NCBI GenBank assembly: GCA_001303185.1
Contig: LJNP01000013.1
Span: 1-32,438 of the forward strand
Length of the DNA: 32,438 nt
Origin: Parcubacteria bacterium SG8_24
GTDB taxonomy: Bacteria > Patescibacteriota > Patescibacteriia > SG8-24
Direction: 5' to 3'
Shown piece by piece: positions 22,558 through 31,614 of this stretch. Position 1 is the stretch's first letter; each line of letters opens with the position of its first letter. The notes beneath the pieces are model-generated. The model saw only the letters and a program-made list of their open reading frames with translations. It did no database searches and was not told the DNA's origin. Made by a program: the position numbers and the translations under genes.

Positions 22558-23796
22558 TCAGGGAAGACGGCCGCAGCTCACCGTGATGTCGTCGTTCTCG
22601 TTAATCGGATGGTCGGGTTCGGGCTCGTCCGGCCCGTAGAATTCGACCGCCTGGAATTGCAGGACGCAGGCCAGACCGCCGCGCACGAAGCCCCAGCGGC
22701 CGCTACCGGCCCCGTCCGCCATGTTATGGATGTCCTGCCGGTACCCTTCTTCGAGCAGGGCCGTCTCGATCCGGTAGAGCGCGTCGCTGTCGAGGGCCTC
22801 CATGGTCCAGCCGGCGATCTCCAGCTGGACCATCTGGTAGTCGGTCGGGTAGCGGCGCCAATCGACCGTCGTCGGTACGGGATAGCTGAAGTCGGCGCTG
22901 GCGGCTCGCCGGATAGTATCCATCCGTCGGATTACCGCGGCGTCATAACCCAGCTCACAGGGGGTGAACCAGGGATCGACGCACCTCTTGAGACGTTGGC
23001 ACCATTCCTCGCCGGCATCCTCATTACAGCTTTCCGGAGACTCTTCGGCGGCCAGCGGTTCGAACTTGGAGGCGCCCAGGTCGCCCGAGTTGCTGTAGCC
23101 GTACTGTTCCCAGGTGCCGCGGTAATCCGGGTCGTCCGAGAGTTCGATTTGGGTCACCCATTTGATCCACTTGTAGCCCCACTTGTCTTCGGCCACCAGC
23201 TGGAACGGGAAGCCGGTCTCCGGCAGCAGGGGCGAGCCGTTCATGTTGAAGCCGAGCAGGATGTCGTTCTCTTCGAAATAGGCCCGCGGCAGGGAGGTGG
23301 TATAGCCGTCCTGGGCATGGAAGATCACCGTATCGGCCTCCGGCCAGGCGCCAGCCTCCTGCAGCAGGTCCCGGACCAGCACGCCTTCCCACAGCAGCCG
23401 GGCGCTCCAGCCCTCAACGCAGAACAGGTCGATCACCTTGGCGTATCTCTGCCGGTCTAGCACTTCGGCGTAGGTCAGCTTTTGCGGCCCGTCGACCAGG
23501 CCGGTGATTCCGAGCCGGTAGGTCTCGAGGTCGACATGCTGCGGCCCCTTAATGGAGTTGTCCGGCAGGTCGGTCACGGAAGAGAGCTTCTCGCCCTGGT
23601 ACTCCCTGACTTCGACCGGGCTGAGCCGCTTCACGCCCGGGTCGATCGGGAGCCGGCCGCGCAGGTCAGCGACGGTCAGAGCGCCGGCCAGAAACGCCAG
23701 GCCGACCAACGCCCAAAGCGCCACCCGGACGGCCGTGATGTTCTGGGGCACTTTCTTGCCGCCGGACGTTCTCTTGAAGATCTTTTCGCGTGTCAT
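22558..23796 (-). CDS. Membrane-anchored molybdopterin-binding oxidoreductase (sulfite-oxidase fold) with extra C-terminal region
   Basis: YRLGITGLVDGPQKLTYAEVL...VIDLFCVEGWSARLLWEGVLVRDLL..AYFEENDILLGFNMNGSPLLPETGFPFQLVAEDKWGYKWIKWVTQIEL; N-terminal TM. Confidence 0.9.
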   Translation of the reverse strand: MTREKIFKRTSGGKKVPQNITAVRVALWALVGLAFLAGALTVADLRGRLPIDPGVKRLSPVEVREYQGEKLSSVTDLPDNSIKGPQHVDLETYRLGITGLVDGPQKLTYAEVLDRQRYAKVIDLFCVEGWSARLLWEGVLVRDLLQEAGAWPEADTVIFHAQDGYTTSLPRAYFEENDILLGFNMNGSPLLPETGFPFQLVAEDKWGYKWIKWVTQIELSDDPDYRGTWEQYGYSNSGDLGASKFEPLAAEESPESCNEDAGEEWCQRLKRCVDPWFTPCELGYDAAVIRRMDTIRRAASADFSYPVPTTVDWRRYPTDYQMVQLEIAGWTMEALDSDALYRIETALLEEGYRQDIHNMADGAGSGRWGFVRGGLACVLQFQAVEFYGPDEPEPDHPINENDDITVSCGRLP

Positions 23797-23802
23797 AAAT
23801 CG

Positions 23803-23997
23803 CTAATCGACGATCACCTGCACCCGGCCGACCTCTCCGGTCGTCAGCCGCACCTTGATGCCGCGCGGGTGGAACGGTTTGCTGGTCAGGATATCCTGGA
23901 CGAACCCCTGAGTGAGGATGTTCGTCCCCTGATGTTTCTTCAGGGTGATGGCCACGGCCTGGCCCGGATGGATGTCGGTCCGTCTGGTCCCGTCCAT
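23803..23997 (-). CDS. ywbE: YwbE family protein
   Basis: MDGTRRTDIHPGQAVAITLKKHQGTNILTQGFVQDILTSKPFHPRGIKVRLTTGEVGRVQVI matches YwbE/DUF2196. Confidence 0.93.
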   Translation of the reverse strand: MDGTRRTDIHPGQAVAITLKKHQGTNILTQGFVQDILTSKPFHPRGIKVRLTTGEVGRVQVIVD

Positions 23998-24003
23998 GTG
24001 ACT

Positions 24004-26385
24004 TCAATAGCCCATCTCCTCCATCATGGCGTCGACCGCTTCCCTGATGGCGGCCGGATCGGCTTCGGACATCCGTTTGATCCTGTTGCTGATGGCGCCG
24101 GCGATGGGTCCGAACTGCTTGGCCTCGATCGTCTTGCCGGCCTGTTCGGCGCGGTTCTTGAGATACAGGTCGATCCGCCCCTTCAGGTCGGCGAACACGG
24201 CCTTCAGCAGGGCCTTTTCCTTCTTCTTGGCGTCCTTGTTCTCCTGGCCGGCGTCCGGCGCCGACTCCTTCTTCTCGTCGGCGTTGACCGGCATGAATTC
24301 CTCGAAGGCCGGCTCGATGAAGCGCCGGGTCAGCTCCGCGAAATCCTCCCGCCCCCAGTCCTCGCCGAATTCGGCTGGGTCGAGATCCTTCGGTTCACCC
24401 CCCGCCGCCAGCACGTCCAGCCGCATCATGAGGGCATCGAAGCGCAGAGGGTCGTTCTTCTCGAGTTCCTGCAGCTCGCCGAGTTTCTTCATGAAGTTCT
24501 CGGGAAGGCGCCGGGCGATGATGGTATCCCCTTTGGGGAACTTGTCGGTGACGTCGAGCCGCGCCTGGAAACCGTGCCGCCGCAGGTATTCGACGCGGGC
24601 CATGTCGAGCTTCTTCATGGCCCGGTTACCCCTCTCCAGCCGCCGCAGTGCCTTGTCGCGCGCCTTGCCCGGCGCTTCGGGGACCTCCGTGTTGGTCATC
24701 GCCGACTCGACGCAGAGTTTGTGCCATTCCGCCTGACTGAACCCGTAGCGCGCCGGTTCGTCCTTGGCCTTGTCCTGGCAGCAGGTCATGGCCACCAGCA
24801 TCTTGCTGTCCGAACCGCGCCACTGTTCGATGATCGAATCGGTCAACGTGCCACAGGCGTGCTTGGCGACCACCAGGGATTCGGGTTTGATCTCCGCGTC
24901 CTGCAGATAGCCGGTATTGTGTTCGGCGATCTCCTCCAGCCGGTCCCGGAACGGCAGATGGTCGATGATGGTGTCCATGAATTCGGCCACGCCCTCCTGC
25001 GGATCGACGATCTCGACATGGTCCACCTCCCGGCCACGCGACAGGAGCTCGTTGGTCACGGCCAGCCCCAGGTCGCCGGCGCCTCCGGCCATGTCGATCA
25101 CCTCGCGGACCTCCTGGGGCAGGTTCTCCAGCTCCCGTTCGACGACCGAATTGACGTGGCGGAGCTCCTCCACCTTCTGCCTCATCTTGGCCTCGATCTT
25201 CTTGAAGAGGATTAGCTTGTCGTGTTCCGTGACCTCCTTGCCCTGCTCCTTCCGTTTCTGCCGGAGCGCCCCCAAGGCATCGAGGTAGACGTAATTCGAG
25301 CGGACGTAGAGCATCCGGCCGTAGAATTCCTCCCGCGGGCGGGTCAGCGCGGTCGTAGTCGGTTCGGCCTCCGGGACTTCGTCGCTCTCCGGCCGACCCA
25401 GGAGAACTTCCTTGGCGAAGGCCGCGTAGCGGTCTTGCTCTTCGGCCCGCTCCTTCTCGCTGGTCTGCAGGACGCGGGTGTGACCGAGTGCGTTCTCGGC
25501 GACATCGACGACCTCCTTCTCCTCATTCAGCGCCCTGACGACCGATGTCGCCAGATCGAAGCTGCGGGACAGGACGACCAGGAGGCCGGGATGGATCTTC
25601 TTGACCACTTTCTGGCCCTGGTCGTTCTCGAAATAGGTGACCGTCCGGTTGGGATCCCGGTCGTCCGGACCGACCCGCTTCTTGAGCCCGATCGACTCCA
25701 TCAGCGGATCGCTGATCTCTCCTCTCGCTCCGACATAGACCCAACCTTCCGCGTCCTGCACTACGCCCGCTTCGTAACCCTGCAGGGCCATCGGCAGGAA
25801 GGAGGCGAAACCCTCGCCGATCGGCACTTTCTTCTCCCGGTCGTCCGGGGCGAATCGGATCGCCTTTTCGGAGTTCTTGAGCAGATGTTCCTGTGCCTTG
25901 GCGAAAAAGGCATCGTTATCCTGGACAGCCTCCTGGAGATGTCCCTCGATGCGCTTGATGTCATTGACGAACTCCGTATCATTGAGGTCCATTTCCCGTT
26001 CGTAGCCCATCGTCTCGGCCGCGGCCAGCATGAACCAGGCCTTCATCTCCGGCGTCCGGGGTTCGGCCAGTTCCCCGGCGAAGCCCCAGGGGCCGGCCTG
26101 CTGGATGCCGACACTGATGTCGACTAGGTCTTGGTAGACCCGGGCGGCTTCCTCCGGCTCCTCGACCATGCTGGAGACCATCTCCTTCACCTGGGCGTTG
26201 GTCTTGTCATAGGCCAGGATGGCGACCTCGTTCAGCCCGATGCGTAACCGGTCCCGCAGGGATTTGATTCCGTGTCTTTCGGCGAAGGCGTCAAGTTGCC
26301 CGCCGATCAGGCTCTTGTCGTAGGGCGTCTCCGGCGGACGGTCGTCCGGTCGGAAGGATCTCCTTAGGGCATCTCCTTGGGCCAT
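24004..26385 (-). CDS. Large protein with Methyltransf_32-like SAM methyltransferase domain
   Basis: VREVIDMAGGAGDLGLAVTNELLSRGREVDHVEIVDPQ...ESLVVAKHACGTLTDSIIEQW...LVAMTCCQDK. The N-terminal ~380 aa are unassigned. Confidence 0.75.
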   Translation of the reverse strand: MAQGDALRRSFRPDDRPPETPYDKSLIGGQLDAFAERHGIKSLRDRLRIGLNEVAILAYDKTNAQVKEMVSSMVEEPEEAARVYQDLVDISVGIQQAGPWGFAGELAEPRTPEMKAWFMLAAAETMGYEREMDLNDTEFVNDIKRIEGHLQEAVQDNDAFFAKAQEHLLKNSEKAIRFAPDDREKKVPIGEGFASFLPMALQGYEAGVVQDAEGWVYVGARGEISDPLMESIGLKKRVGPDDRDPNRTVTYFENDQGQKVVKKIHPGLLVVLSRSFDLATSVVRALNEEKEVVDVAENALGHTRVLQTSEKERAEEQDRYAAFAKEVLLGRPESDEVPEAEPTTTALTRPREEFYGRMLYVRSNYVYLDALGALRQKRKEQGKEVTEHDKLILFKKIEAKMRQKVEELRHVNSVVERELENLPQEVREVIDMAGGAGDLGLAVTNELLSRGREVDHVEIVDPQEGVAEFMDTIIDHLPFRDRLEEIAEHNTGYLQDAEIKPESLVVAKHACGTLTDSIIEQWRGSDSKMLVAMTCCQDKAKDEPARYGFSQAEWHKLCVESAMTNTEVPEAPGKARDKALRRLERGNRAMKKLDMARVEYLRRHGFQARLDVTDKFPKGDTIIARRLPENFMKKLGELQELEKNDPLRFDALMMRLDVLAAGGEPKDLDPAEFGEDWGREDFAELTRRFIEPAFEEFMPVNADEKKESAPDAGQENKDAKKKEKALLKAVFADLKGRIDLYLKNRAEQAGKTIEAKQFGPIAGAISNRIKRMSEADPAAIREAVDAMMEEMGY

Positions 26386-26408
26386 ATAAGAAGGTTTGAA
26401 TCGATAAT

Positions 26409-27374
26409 TCAGGCAGAAAGTATCTGGTGGGTCTTGGATTCCTTGAACAACTGTTGGGTCTCAGGGTCCGCGTCGGTGCTCCGGGCACTTTCCCGCAGGC
26501 TGTCCAGTATCTTTTCCTTCAGTCGTACCAGCTCCAGGAACCGGCTCAGGTTCTTCTTGGAGAAGGCGGTGTCGCGCGCTTCGGCATCGAGTCCCCTGAC
26601 CAGGTCGACCGCCTGTTCCGCGGTCAGGTCATCGCCCGATTCCCGGACCGCCTGTGCGGCCTCTTGGCCCGCGGCGGTCCTTTTCGCCCGGGAAGCCTCG
26701 AAGATCCGGCGGACCGTCATGACTATCTGCAGGTCGACCTGGGCGGCCGCCTGGAGCACGAGCATCCGTCCCAGCTCCCGCCGGATCTCCGGACCGCCGC
26801 CGCATTCGGCTACCCGCCGGAAGACCGACTTGTCGAAACCCAAGAGGACGATCGGCATCGAGGCGCTCAGCTCCCGGGATTTACCGTCGACGGTCTCGAC
26901 GGCCGATCTCAGGTATTTGACGCGCACGTTCCCCTCCAGCTTGTCACTTTTACTGAAGAAGACCCGGTCCTTTTCGGCGGCAGTGAAGTCGACGGCCAGC
27001 CGGAGCGGCCCCTCGTCGTCGGCCCATTCCAGGACGGCGTCGACGCCTGATACCCAATCGTCATACTCGCTGGTCGGGACGGTCTCACCGCCGAACCATC
27101 CCTGTTCCGCCGCCTGGGCGATCAGGTAGTTCTCGAAGGCGAAGGCATCGGCAGCGCCTTCCTGCCGTTCCCTCAGGTCGGGTTTGGATTTCTTCCTCTC
27201 GAGGAGCGCAATATCGCGGTTCTTGCTCTCCTCCGATACGTGCGTGAACGAGCCGAGCTCGGGGCGGGCTACCGCCCTCCCCTGCCCCGCCTGTTTGTAT
27301 GCGTCAAAATACGACCATATCCGGCCGTTCTCCTGGGCTTCCGGATTGATGTTGCGTTCGCCGCCGATGACCAT
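26409..27374 (-). CDS. Hypothetical protein with nuclease-like (possibly degenerate PD-(D/E)XK) signature
   Basis: SEYDDWVSGVDAVLEWADDEGPLRLAVDFTAAEKD; 23 nt upstream of the methyltransferase-like gene. Confidence 0.55.
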   Translation of the reverse strand: MVIGGERNINPEAQENGRIWSYFDAYKQAGQGRAVARPELGSFTHVSEESKNRDIALLERKKSKPDLRERQEGAADAFAFENYLIAQAAEQGWFGGETVPTSEYDDWVSGVDAVLEWADDEGPLRLAVDFTAAEKDRVFFSKSDKLEGNVRVKYLRSAVETVDGKSRELSASMPIVLLGFDKSVFRRVAECGGGPEIRRELGRMLVLQAAAQVDLQIVMTVRRIFEASRAKRTAAGQEAAQAVRESGDDLTAEQAVDLVRGLDAEARDTAFSKKNLSRFLELVRLKEKILDSLRESARSTDADPETQQLFKESKTHQILSA

Positions 27375-27507
27375 ATCTTAATTATATCACGGCCGGGTCG
27401 GATAAGGTCGCCGGTCCGATAGGCCGCCGCCATCCGCCGTTTGTCATTAACCGGTCCACATTGATAGACTTACATATCGGCGAATTAAACACTAACCCGA
27501 TCGACTT

Positions 27508-28290
27508 ATGCCGGATCCCCAAAGAGAGGGCGTGGAGCTGACCCTCCGCGACACCCGCATGACCCTGCCTAAAGAGGTCCAGGAGCTCCTGCCCGAGGAG
27601 AACATGACCTATTACGAGTCGACCAACCAGATGCATTGTGGTGAGGGCTTAGGCGGTTCGAAATTCGAGAAAGTCAACAACATCTTCGAGGTCATAGCTA
27701 GATATCCCGATCTGGCGACCAAGGTGAAGGAGCGCACTGACGATCGTGAGACGCTGTTGGCAGCCGGTGCGCCGGAATCGGCGTTCCTGCCGGCGACGAA
27801 AGGTCCTGACGCTCCGGAAGGACTGCCCGAGGCGCTCTATTTCAAGGTCGAAGGGGTCGAGGGGCGACTCGGCATCACCCGGCTGGCCGACCTGCCGGAA
27901 GATACCAGGGTGCTGGTGCGGCGCGAGAAGGGCCAGAGCGACCCCGACGAGAAGCAGTATACCCCCGTCTCTTTCACCGTGATCAGGGGAACCGAAGCCG
28001 ATATGCCTAAAGTCGATTTCGCCACGATCATCGTCGGTCGTGAGGGGGGCGAGGAAGGGCAGGACGCGGTCTGGACGACCCATCCCGGAGCGCCGGTTCG
28101 TCCGGCGATGAAGGAGTTCGATTGGACCAGGGACCTCCGCAGCCCGGAAGAGTCCGGCGGCGAGCAGGAGGCCCGGGTGGTCACGGTGAAGGATCTTCTG
28201 GAGAAGGCGGAGATGAGCGGTGACGACTACGTCAAGCTCGTTCCCGGCGACATGGATGAGACCCTCAAGGAGTACAGGGTGCTGGAATGA
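27508..28290 (+). CDS. Hypothetical protein with VWTTHPGAPVRP motif
   Basis: 260-aa ORF divergent from the 26409-27374 gene, ending in a shared bidirectional terminator. Confidence 0.65.
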   Translation: MPDPQREGVELTLRDTRMTLPKEVQELLPEENMTYYESTNQMHCGEGLGGSKFEKVNNIFEVIARYPDLATKVKERTDDRETLLAAGAPESAFLPATKGPDAPEGLPEALYFKVEGVEGRLGITRLADLPEDTRVLVRREKGQSDPDEKQYTPVSFTVIRGTEADMPKVDFATIIVGREGGEEGQDAVWTTHPGAPVRPAMKEFDWTRDLRSPEESGGEQEARVVTVKDLLEKAEMSGDDYVKLVPGDMDETLKEYRVLE

Positions 28291-28308
28291 AGTCGTCTTC
28301 AGAGGACA

Positions 28309-28342
28309 GAAAAACCGCCCGTTCCGTGAACGGGCGGTTTTG
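28309..28342. terminator. Bidirectional intrinsic terminator
   Basis: aaaaaccgcccgttc-cgt-gaacgggcggtttt between convergent genes. Confidence 0.9.
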
Positions 28343-28354
28343 GTGAGGGTCAGG

Positions 28355-28987
28355 TTATCTGACGCTGCATTCGCCGCCGCTGCAGTCGAATACGTCATCC
28401 ATGCCCTCCAGGCATTCGGCGCCGCTGCATTTCCTCAGGTCGACCTCCTTGTCCGACATCCAGTTGCTCTGGGCCGGTGAGATCCATATCTCGGCGAACA
28501 TCGACATCTCATCGATCGAGGCCGAACCGCAGGTACCGTCATCGAATCTCACCTTGCCGGAGAGTGAGATGAGCGTGTCGTGCCAGTGGTCGGCCATGCA
28601 GTTGCAGTATCCTTCCGGGCATCTGACAGTGAACTGGTCTTTGGGATAGCACTCCCCATCTTTGAACATCCAGACCTCCGTCTCGACGCCGCCCATTTCG
28701 ACCGGCAGGTAGTCGGCGCCCCGGCAGCGCATGTTAGTGGGATTGGGGTCCGTGACCCCGGCTTCCGCGATCTCGTTGTCATCGTCCCAGTTGCGGTCCG
28801 TCCTTTCGAAATCTCCGGTGCCGATATCCGCGTCAGGTCCGCCGCTGGTGTGTTCGGGCAGGTCGATGGTGATATCGCCGGGCGGGGGTTCTGGCGGCGG
28901 TATGGGGCAACCGGGCCCCAACAGGACTAGGACCGGCAGGATTATGGCCAGGCCCAATGAGCCGACCTTTTCTCTTATCCGTGACAT
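28355..28987 (-). CDS. Cys-containing lipoprotein
   Basis: MSRIREKVGSLGLAIILPVLVLLGPGCPIPPPEPPPG lipoprotein-like N-terminus, then a Cys-rich C-terminus. Confidence 0.65.
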   Translation of the reverse strand: MSRIREKVGSLGLAIILPVLVLLGPGCPIPPPEPPPGDITIDLPEHTSGGPDADIGTGDFERTDRNWDDDNEIAEAGVTDPNPTNMRCRGADYLPVEMGGVETEVWMFKDGECYPKDQFTVRCPEGYCNCMADHWHDTLISLSGKVRFDDGTCGSASIDEMSMFAEIWISPAQSNWMSDKEVDLRKCSGAECLEGMDDVFDCSGGECSVR

Positions 28988-29024
28988 AGGAAACCGATTA
29001 TTGAATTCTGACACTGAGTATATA

Positions 29025-29052
29025 CGAAAAAGACCGCTCTAGCGAACGGTCT
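29025..29052 (-). terminator. Intrinsic terminator
   Basis: gaaaaagaccgctct-agcgaacggtc. Confidence 0.65.
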
Positions 29053-29081
29053 CAGGGTTTTCATGTCGCTCCGTCAGCCGA

Positions 29082-29468
29082 TCAGATAACGAAGAAACCC
29101 AGGTAGGTCATGACGGCGCCGCCGAGAAGGATCAGCCACATGGCCAGGGCCAGGATCGGTTTCGAGGAGACGAAGTATCTCCCGAGCCTCTCGAACAGCT
29201 GCGGGAAGGCCAGGCCGATGAGGCCTTTTACCAGGGCGATGAATCCGATTACGGTGACCAGGATTGACCAGCCGTCGACGGAGATGTCGCGTGAGGACAG
29301 GATGAGGAAACCGATGACCGTCCCCACGATGCCGAAGAGCCACATGAATGAGGTGCTCCGGAACATGTCGCCGAACAGGTCCTTGGCATAGCGGGGGCGC
29401 ACGGCCATGCCGATACCCATAGCCAGGTAGATTATCCCGAAGACCTGAAGAATTTGTGCGTCGGTCAT
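29082..29468 (-). CDS. Small integral membrane protein (paralogue of 7304-7678)
   Basis: MTDAQILQVFGIIYLAMGIGMAVRPRYAKDLF...VTVIGFIALVKGLIGLAFPQLFERLGRYF. Confidence 0.7.
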   Translation of the reverse strand: MTDAQILQVFGIIYLAMGIGMAVRPRYAKDLFGDMFRSTSFMWLFGIVGTVIGFLILSSRDISVDGWSILVTVIGFIALVKGLIGLAFPQLFERLGRYFVSSKPILALAMWLILLGGAVMTYLGFFVI

Positions 29469-29529
29469 AAGTTCTCCTTCCTTGAACAAATTAATGATCC
29501 AGCCCTAATGATACGATTTTGCCGGTCAT

Positions 29530-30066
29530 TCAGCAATGGTTCCCCATGATATAGAGGAAGACCTGTCCGTCCCGGCGTACCGGTTCCCACCCCGGTATCG
29601 AGAAACCGTTCGAGATGACCCGCGTACCGGGTTTGAGTTCGCGCTCCAGTTTCCGGCGGAGCCGCGGCATCATGTGGTCGATCCCGAACACACTGATGGC
29701 GTCGAAGCCGGCCAGATCCTCCTTCCAGAAGCTGCTACAGAGGAAGTGAGCGCGGCCGTCGAGTCCCCGCCTCCGGGCCCGGCATCGCGACCACCAGACG
29801 AGGACCGGGTTGATCTCGAAGCCGCAGGCCGGGTGACCGTTCGCTGCCGCCGCCAGGACGATCCGGCCGTCGCCCGAACCGAGGTCGGCCAACCGCTCCC
29901 CGGGCCGGAGACCGGCCAGTTCGATCATCTTTCCCACTTTTTTCAGGTCCGAAGCCACGAAGGGCGCGCCCTGGATGACGGGCAGCAGGAACGTCAGGAC
30001 GACGGCGAGTATGACTACGGCGCCCACGAGCAGGGCCAGGCTGATGACGAGGATGGCATGCCACAT
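29530..30066 (-). CDS. Membrane-anchored class I SAM-dependent methyltransferase (FAM173-like)
   Basis: N-terminal TM, LAGLRPGERLADLGSGDGRIVLAAAANGHPACGFEINPVLVWWSR.. Confidence 0.88.
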   Translation of the reverse strand: MWHAILVISLALLVGAVVILAVVLTFLLPVIQGAPFVASDLKKVGKMIELAGLRPGERLADLGSGDGRIVLAAAANGHPACGFEINPVLVWWSRCRARRRGLDGRAHFLCSSFWKEDLAGFDAISVFGIDHMMPRLRRKLERELKPGTRVISNGFSIPGWEPVRRDGQVFLYIMGNHC

Positions 30067-30104
30067 ATGTCTCCAGTCTAGCATGCCGGCCGGACAGGAC
30101 CACA

Positions 30105-30129
30105 ACAAAACCGCCCGAGAAGGGCGGTA
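30105..30129 (-). terminator. Intrinsic terminator
   Basis: caaaaccgccc-gaga-agggcggt. Confidence 0.75.
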
Positions 30130-30211
30130 TCTGTCGGCTCAGCGCGCTTCCATGGTATGGAGCTTCATCATAACCTGAACGGTCAGCGCGTCAAGCCGCC
30201 TGGTGGCGGGT

Positions 30212-30802
30212 TCATTTCGAGACGAACCAGCGGGCGAACTCGTCGTAGAGTCTCTCTACGGAGGTCTCGCGGCGGTGCCGGTCGAGCTCCTCGTCGTTCA
30301 TCTCGGCCAGGGTCTTGGTCCAGCGGTACGGGATGAACAGCCGCCACAGGGGCGACTTCGCCTGAGGATGGTCGGGATCGCCTCGCGCCTCGGTGGCCAG
30401 ATGGCCGTACACCCTCCGGTTGAAGGCCTTAACGGTGTCGGCGGAAGGTTCGGCGAAGGCCAGGGCGTCCTCGAAGATGCCGGCCCGCAGCAGCGGCGTG
30501 TCCCACGGCGACAGGAGGCGCAGATAACCCTCGAGGCCGATCTGTTGCGTCGCCCATTTGACGTTGGTGCCTGGGAAGCCGTTGAGCAGCGGGATGTGGA
30601 AGGCAGAATCGATGACCATCACCGGCCGTTCCAATCGTTGGCAGGCGTAACGCGCCTTCTCGCGGGCCACGCCGGCGGCCGTGGGGTGCTGGATCTCCGG
30701 GATGTCCAGTGGTTCGTGTATTACGCGGATGCCGTACCGGGAGAGCACCCGGGCGACGCTCAGGACCTTATTGCGGTTCGTCGTGGCAAAGAGCAGTTCC
30801 AT
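30212..30802 (-). CDS. Ham1/RdgB-like non-canonical purine NTP pyrophosphatase (divergent)
   Basis: MELLFATTNRNKVLSVARVLSRYGIRV...PVMVIDSAFHIPLLNGFPGTNVKWATQQIG. Confidence 0.8.
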   Translation of the reverse strand: MELLFATTNRNKVLSVARVLSRYGIRVIHEPLDIPEIQHPTAAGVAREKARYACQRLERPVMVIDSAFHIPLLNGFPGTNVKWATQQIGLEGYLRLLSPWDTPLLRAGIFEDALAFAEPSADTVKAFNRRVYGHLATEARGDPDHPQAKSPLWRLFIPYRWTKTLAEMNDEELDRHRRETSVERLYDEFARWFVSK

Positions 30803-30874
30803 CCGGCAACCTCCTTGTGGGTTTTCCGGAGCTTTCATGTTCCGCCGCCATGTTACCTTTTTTGCCGGAAAAAG

Positions 30875-30902
30875 GAAAAACCGCCCCGTGAAAGAGGCGG
30901 TT
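30875..30902 (-). terminator. Intrinsic terminator
   Basis: aaaaaccgcc-ccgtgaaaga-ggcggtt. Confidence 0.75.
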
Positions 30903-30903
30903 G

Positions 30904-31503
30904 TCATGTGGCACAGCCTCGTTTACGGCCGGGCCTCGAGAGGGAAGCGATGCTCCAGTGGCAGACCAGCAGCAGGGCCGGATTGATAATCGAGACCGCG
31001 TCGCCTTGCCAGCAGACGATGTTGTTGGTCAGGTTCACCGCGAAGGCCAGCGACCAGACGTTCCAGGCCAGCGGCTTCTCCTTGTGCGGGTCGCGGTAGA
31101 CGCCCATGAACGTAGGCTGGAAAGAGATGAGGAATGCGGTACAGCCGAGGAGATTGGCCAGGCCGGCGTCTTTCTGACTCCACCAGATGAAGACGGCGAC
31201 GACGCAGATGAAGAACACCGCGATCTCTTTCCGGCTGGGCCAGGTGAACCGGCCCCACCAGAAACTCAGGATGAAGGTAATCGTGGCCGCGAAGGTCCCG
31301 ACCATGTACTGAAGGGCATGAGCCAGGCTGCTGATTTCGGCGAAGGAGAACGCGTTCAGCCCGGCCATGAAAGCCCAGATGCTCCAGCTGACGATGTTGG
31401 GGCGGGACTGGCCGCGTTTGGTCTGGATATTGTAGAGGACGTAGCCGGTGCCGTGGAGCAGTGCCGCAAGCGTTCCGAGAATCCAGGGCAGGTTCTGTTG
31501 CAC
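30904..31503 (-). CDS. Hypothetical multi-TM protein
   Basis: MQQNLPWILGTLAALLHGTGYVLYNIQTKRGQSRPNIVSWSIWAFMAGLN... several TMs with WSIW/WNVW motifs. Confidence 0.7.
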   Translation of the reverse strand: MQQNLPWILGTLAALLHGTGYVLYNIQTKRGQSRPNIVSWSIWAFMAGLNAFSFAEISSLAHALQYMVGTFAATITFILSFWWGRFTWPSRKEIAVFFICVVAVFIWWSQKDAGLANLLGCTAFLISFQPTFMGVYRDPHKEKPLAWNVWSLAFAVNLTNNIVCWQGDAVSIINPALLLVCHWSIASLSRPGRKRGCAT

Positions 31504-31533
31504 TGGTGCCTCCTCTGTTTTAAGGAACCCCGC

Positions 31534-31562
31534 ACGGTAGCATGAATTTGCGTTTAGGTCAA
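31534..31562 (-). promoter_or_regulatory. Sigma70-like promoter
   Basis: Minus strand TTGACC - 17 nt - TACCGT. Confidence 0.5.
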
Positions 31563-31582
31563 TCCACGGTGCCTGATTCAGC

Positions 31583-31610
31583 GAAAAAACCGCCCCGGTA
31601 CGGAGCGGTG
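31583..31610 (-). terminator. Intrinsic terminator
   Basis: gaaaaaaccgccccggtacggagcggt. Confidence 0.7.
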
Positions 31611-31614
31611 AGAT

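Noticed and set aside
21991-23460. 489-aa plus-strand ORF
   Set aside because: Antisense to recognised genes, no family motif, crosses a terminator; GC-driven shadow ORF.
23482-25215. 577-aa plus-strand ORF
   Set aside because: Lies antisense to the YwbE, methyltransferase-like and molybdopterin genes; low-complexity Leu/Asp/Arg-rich translation typical of the shadow frame in GC-rich DNA.
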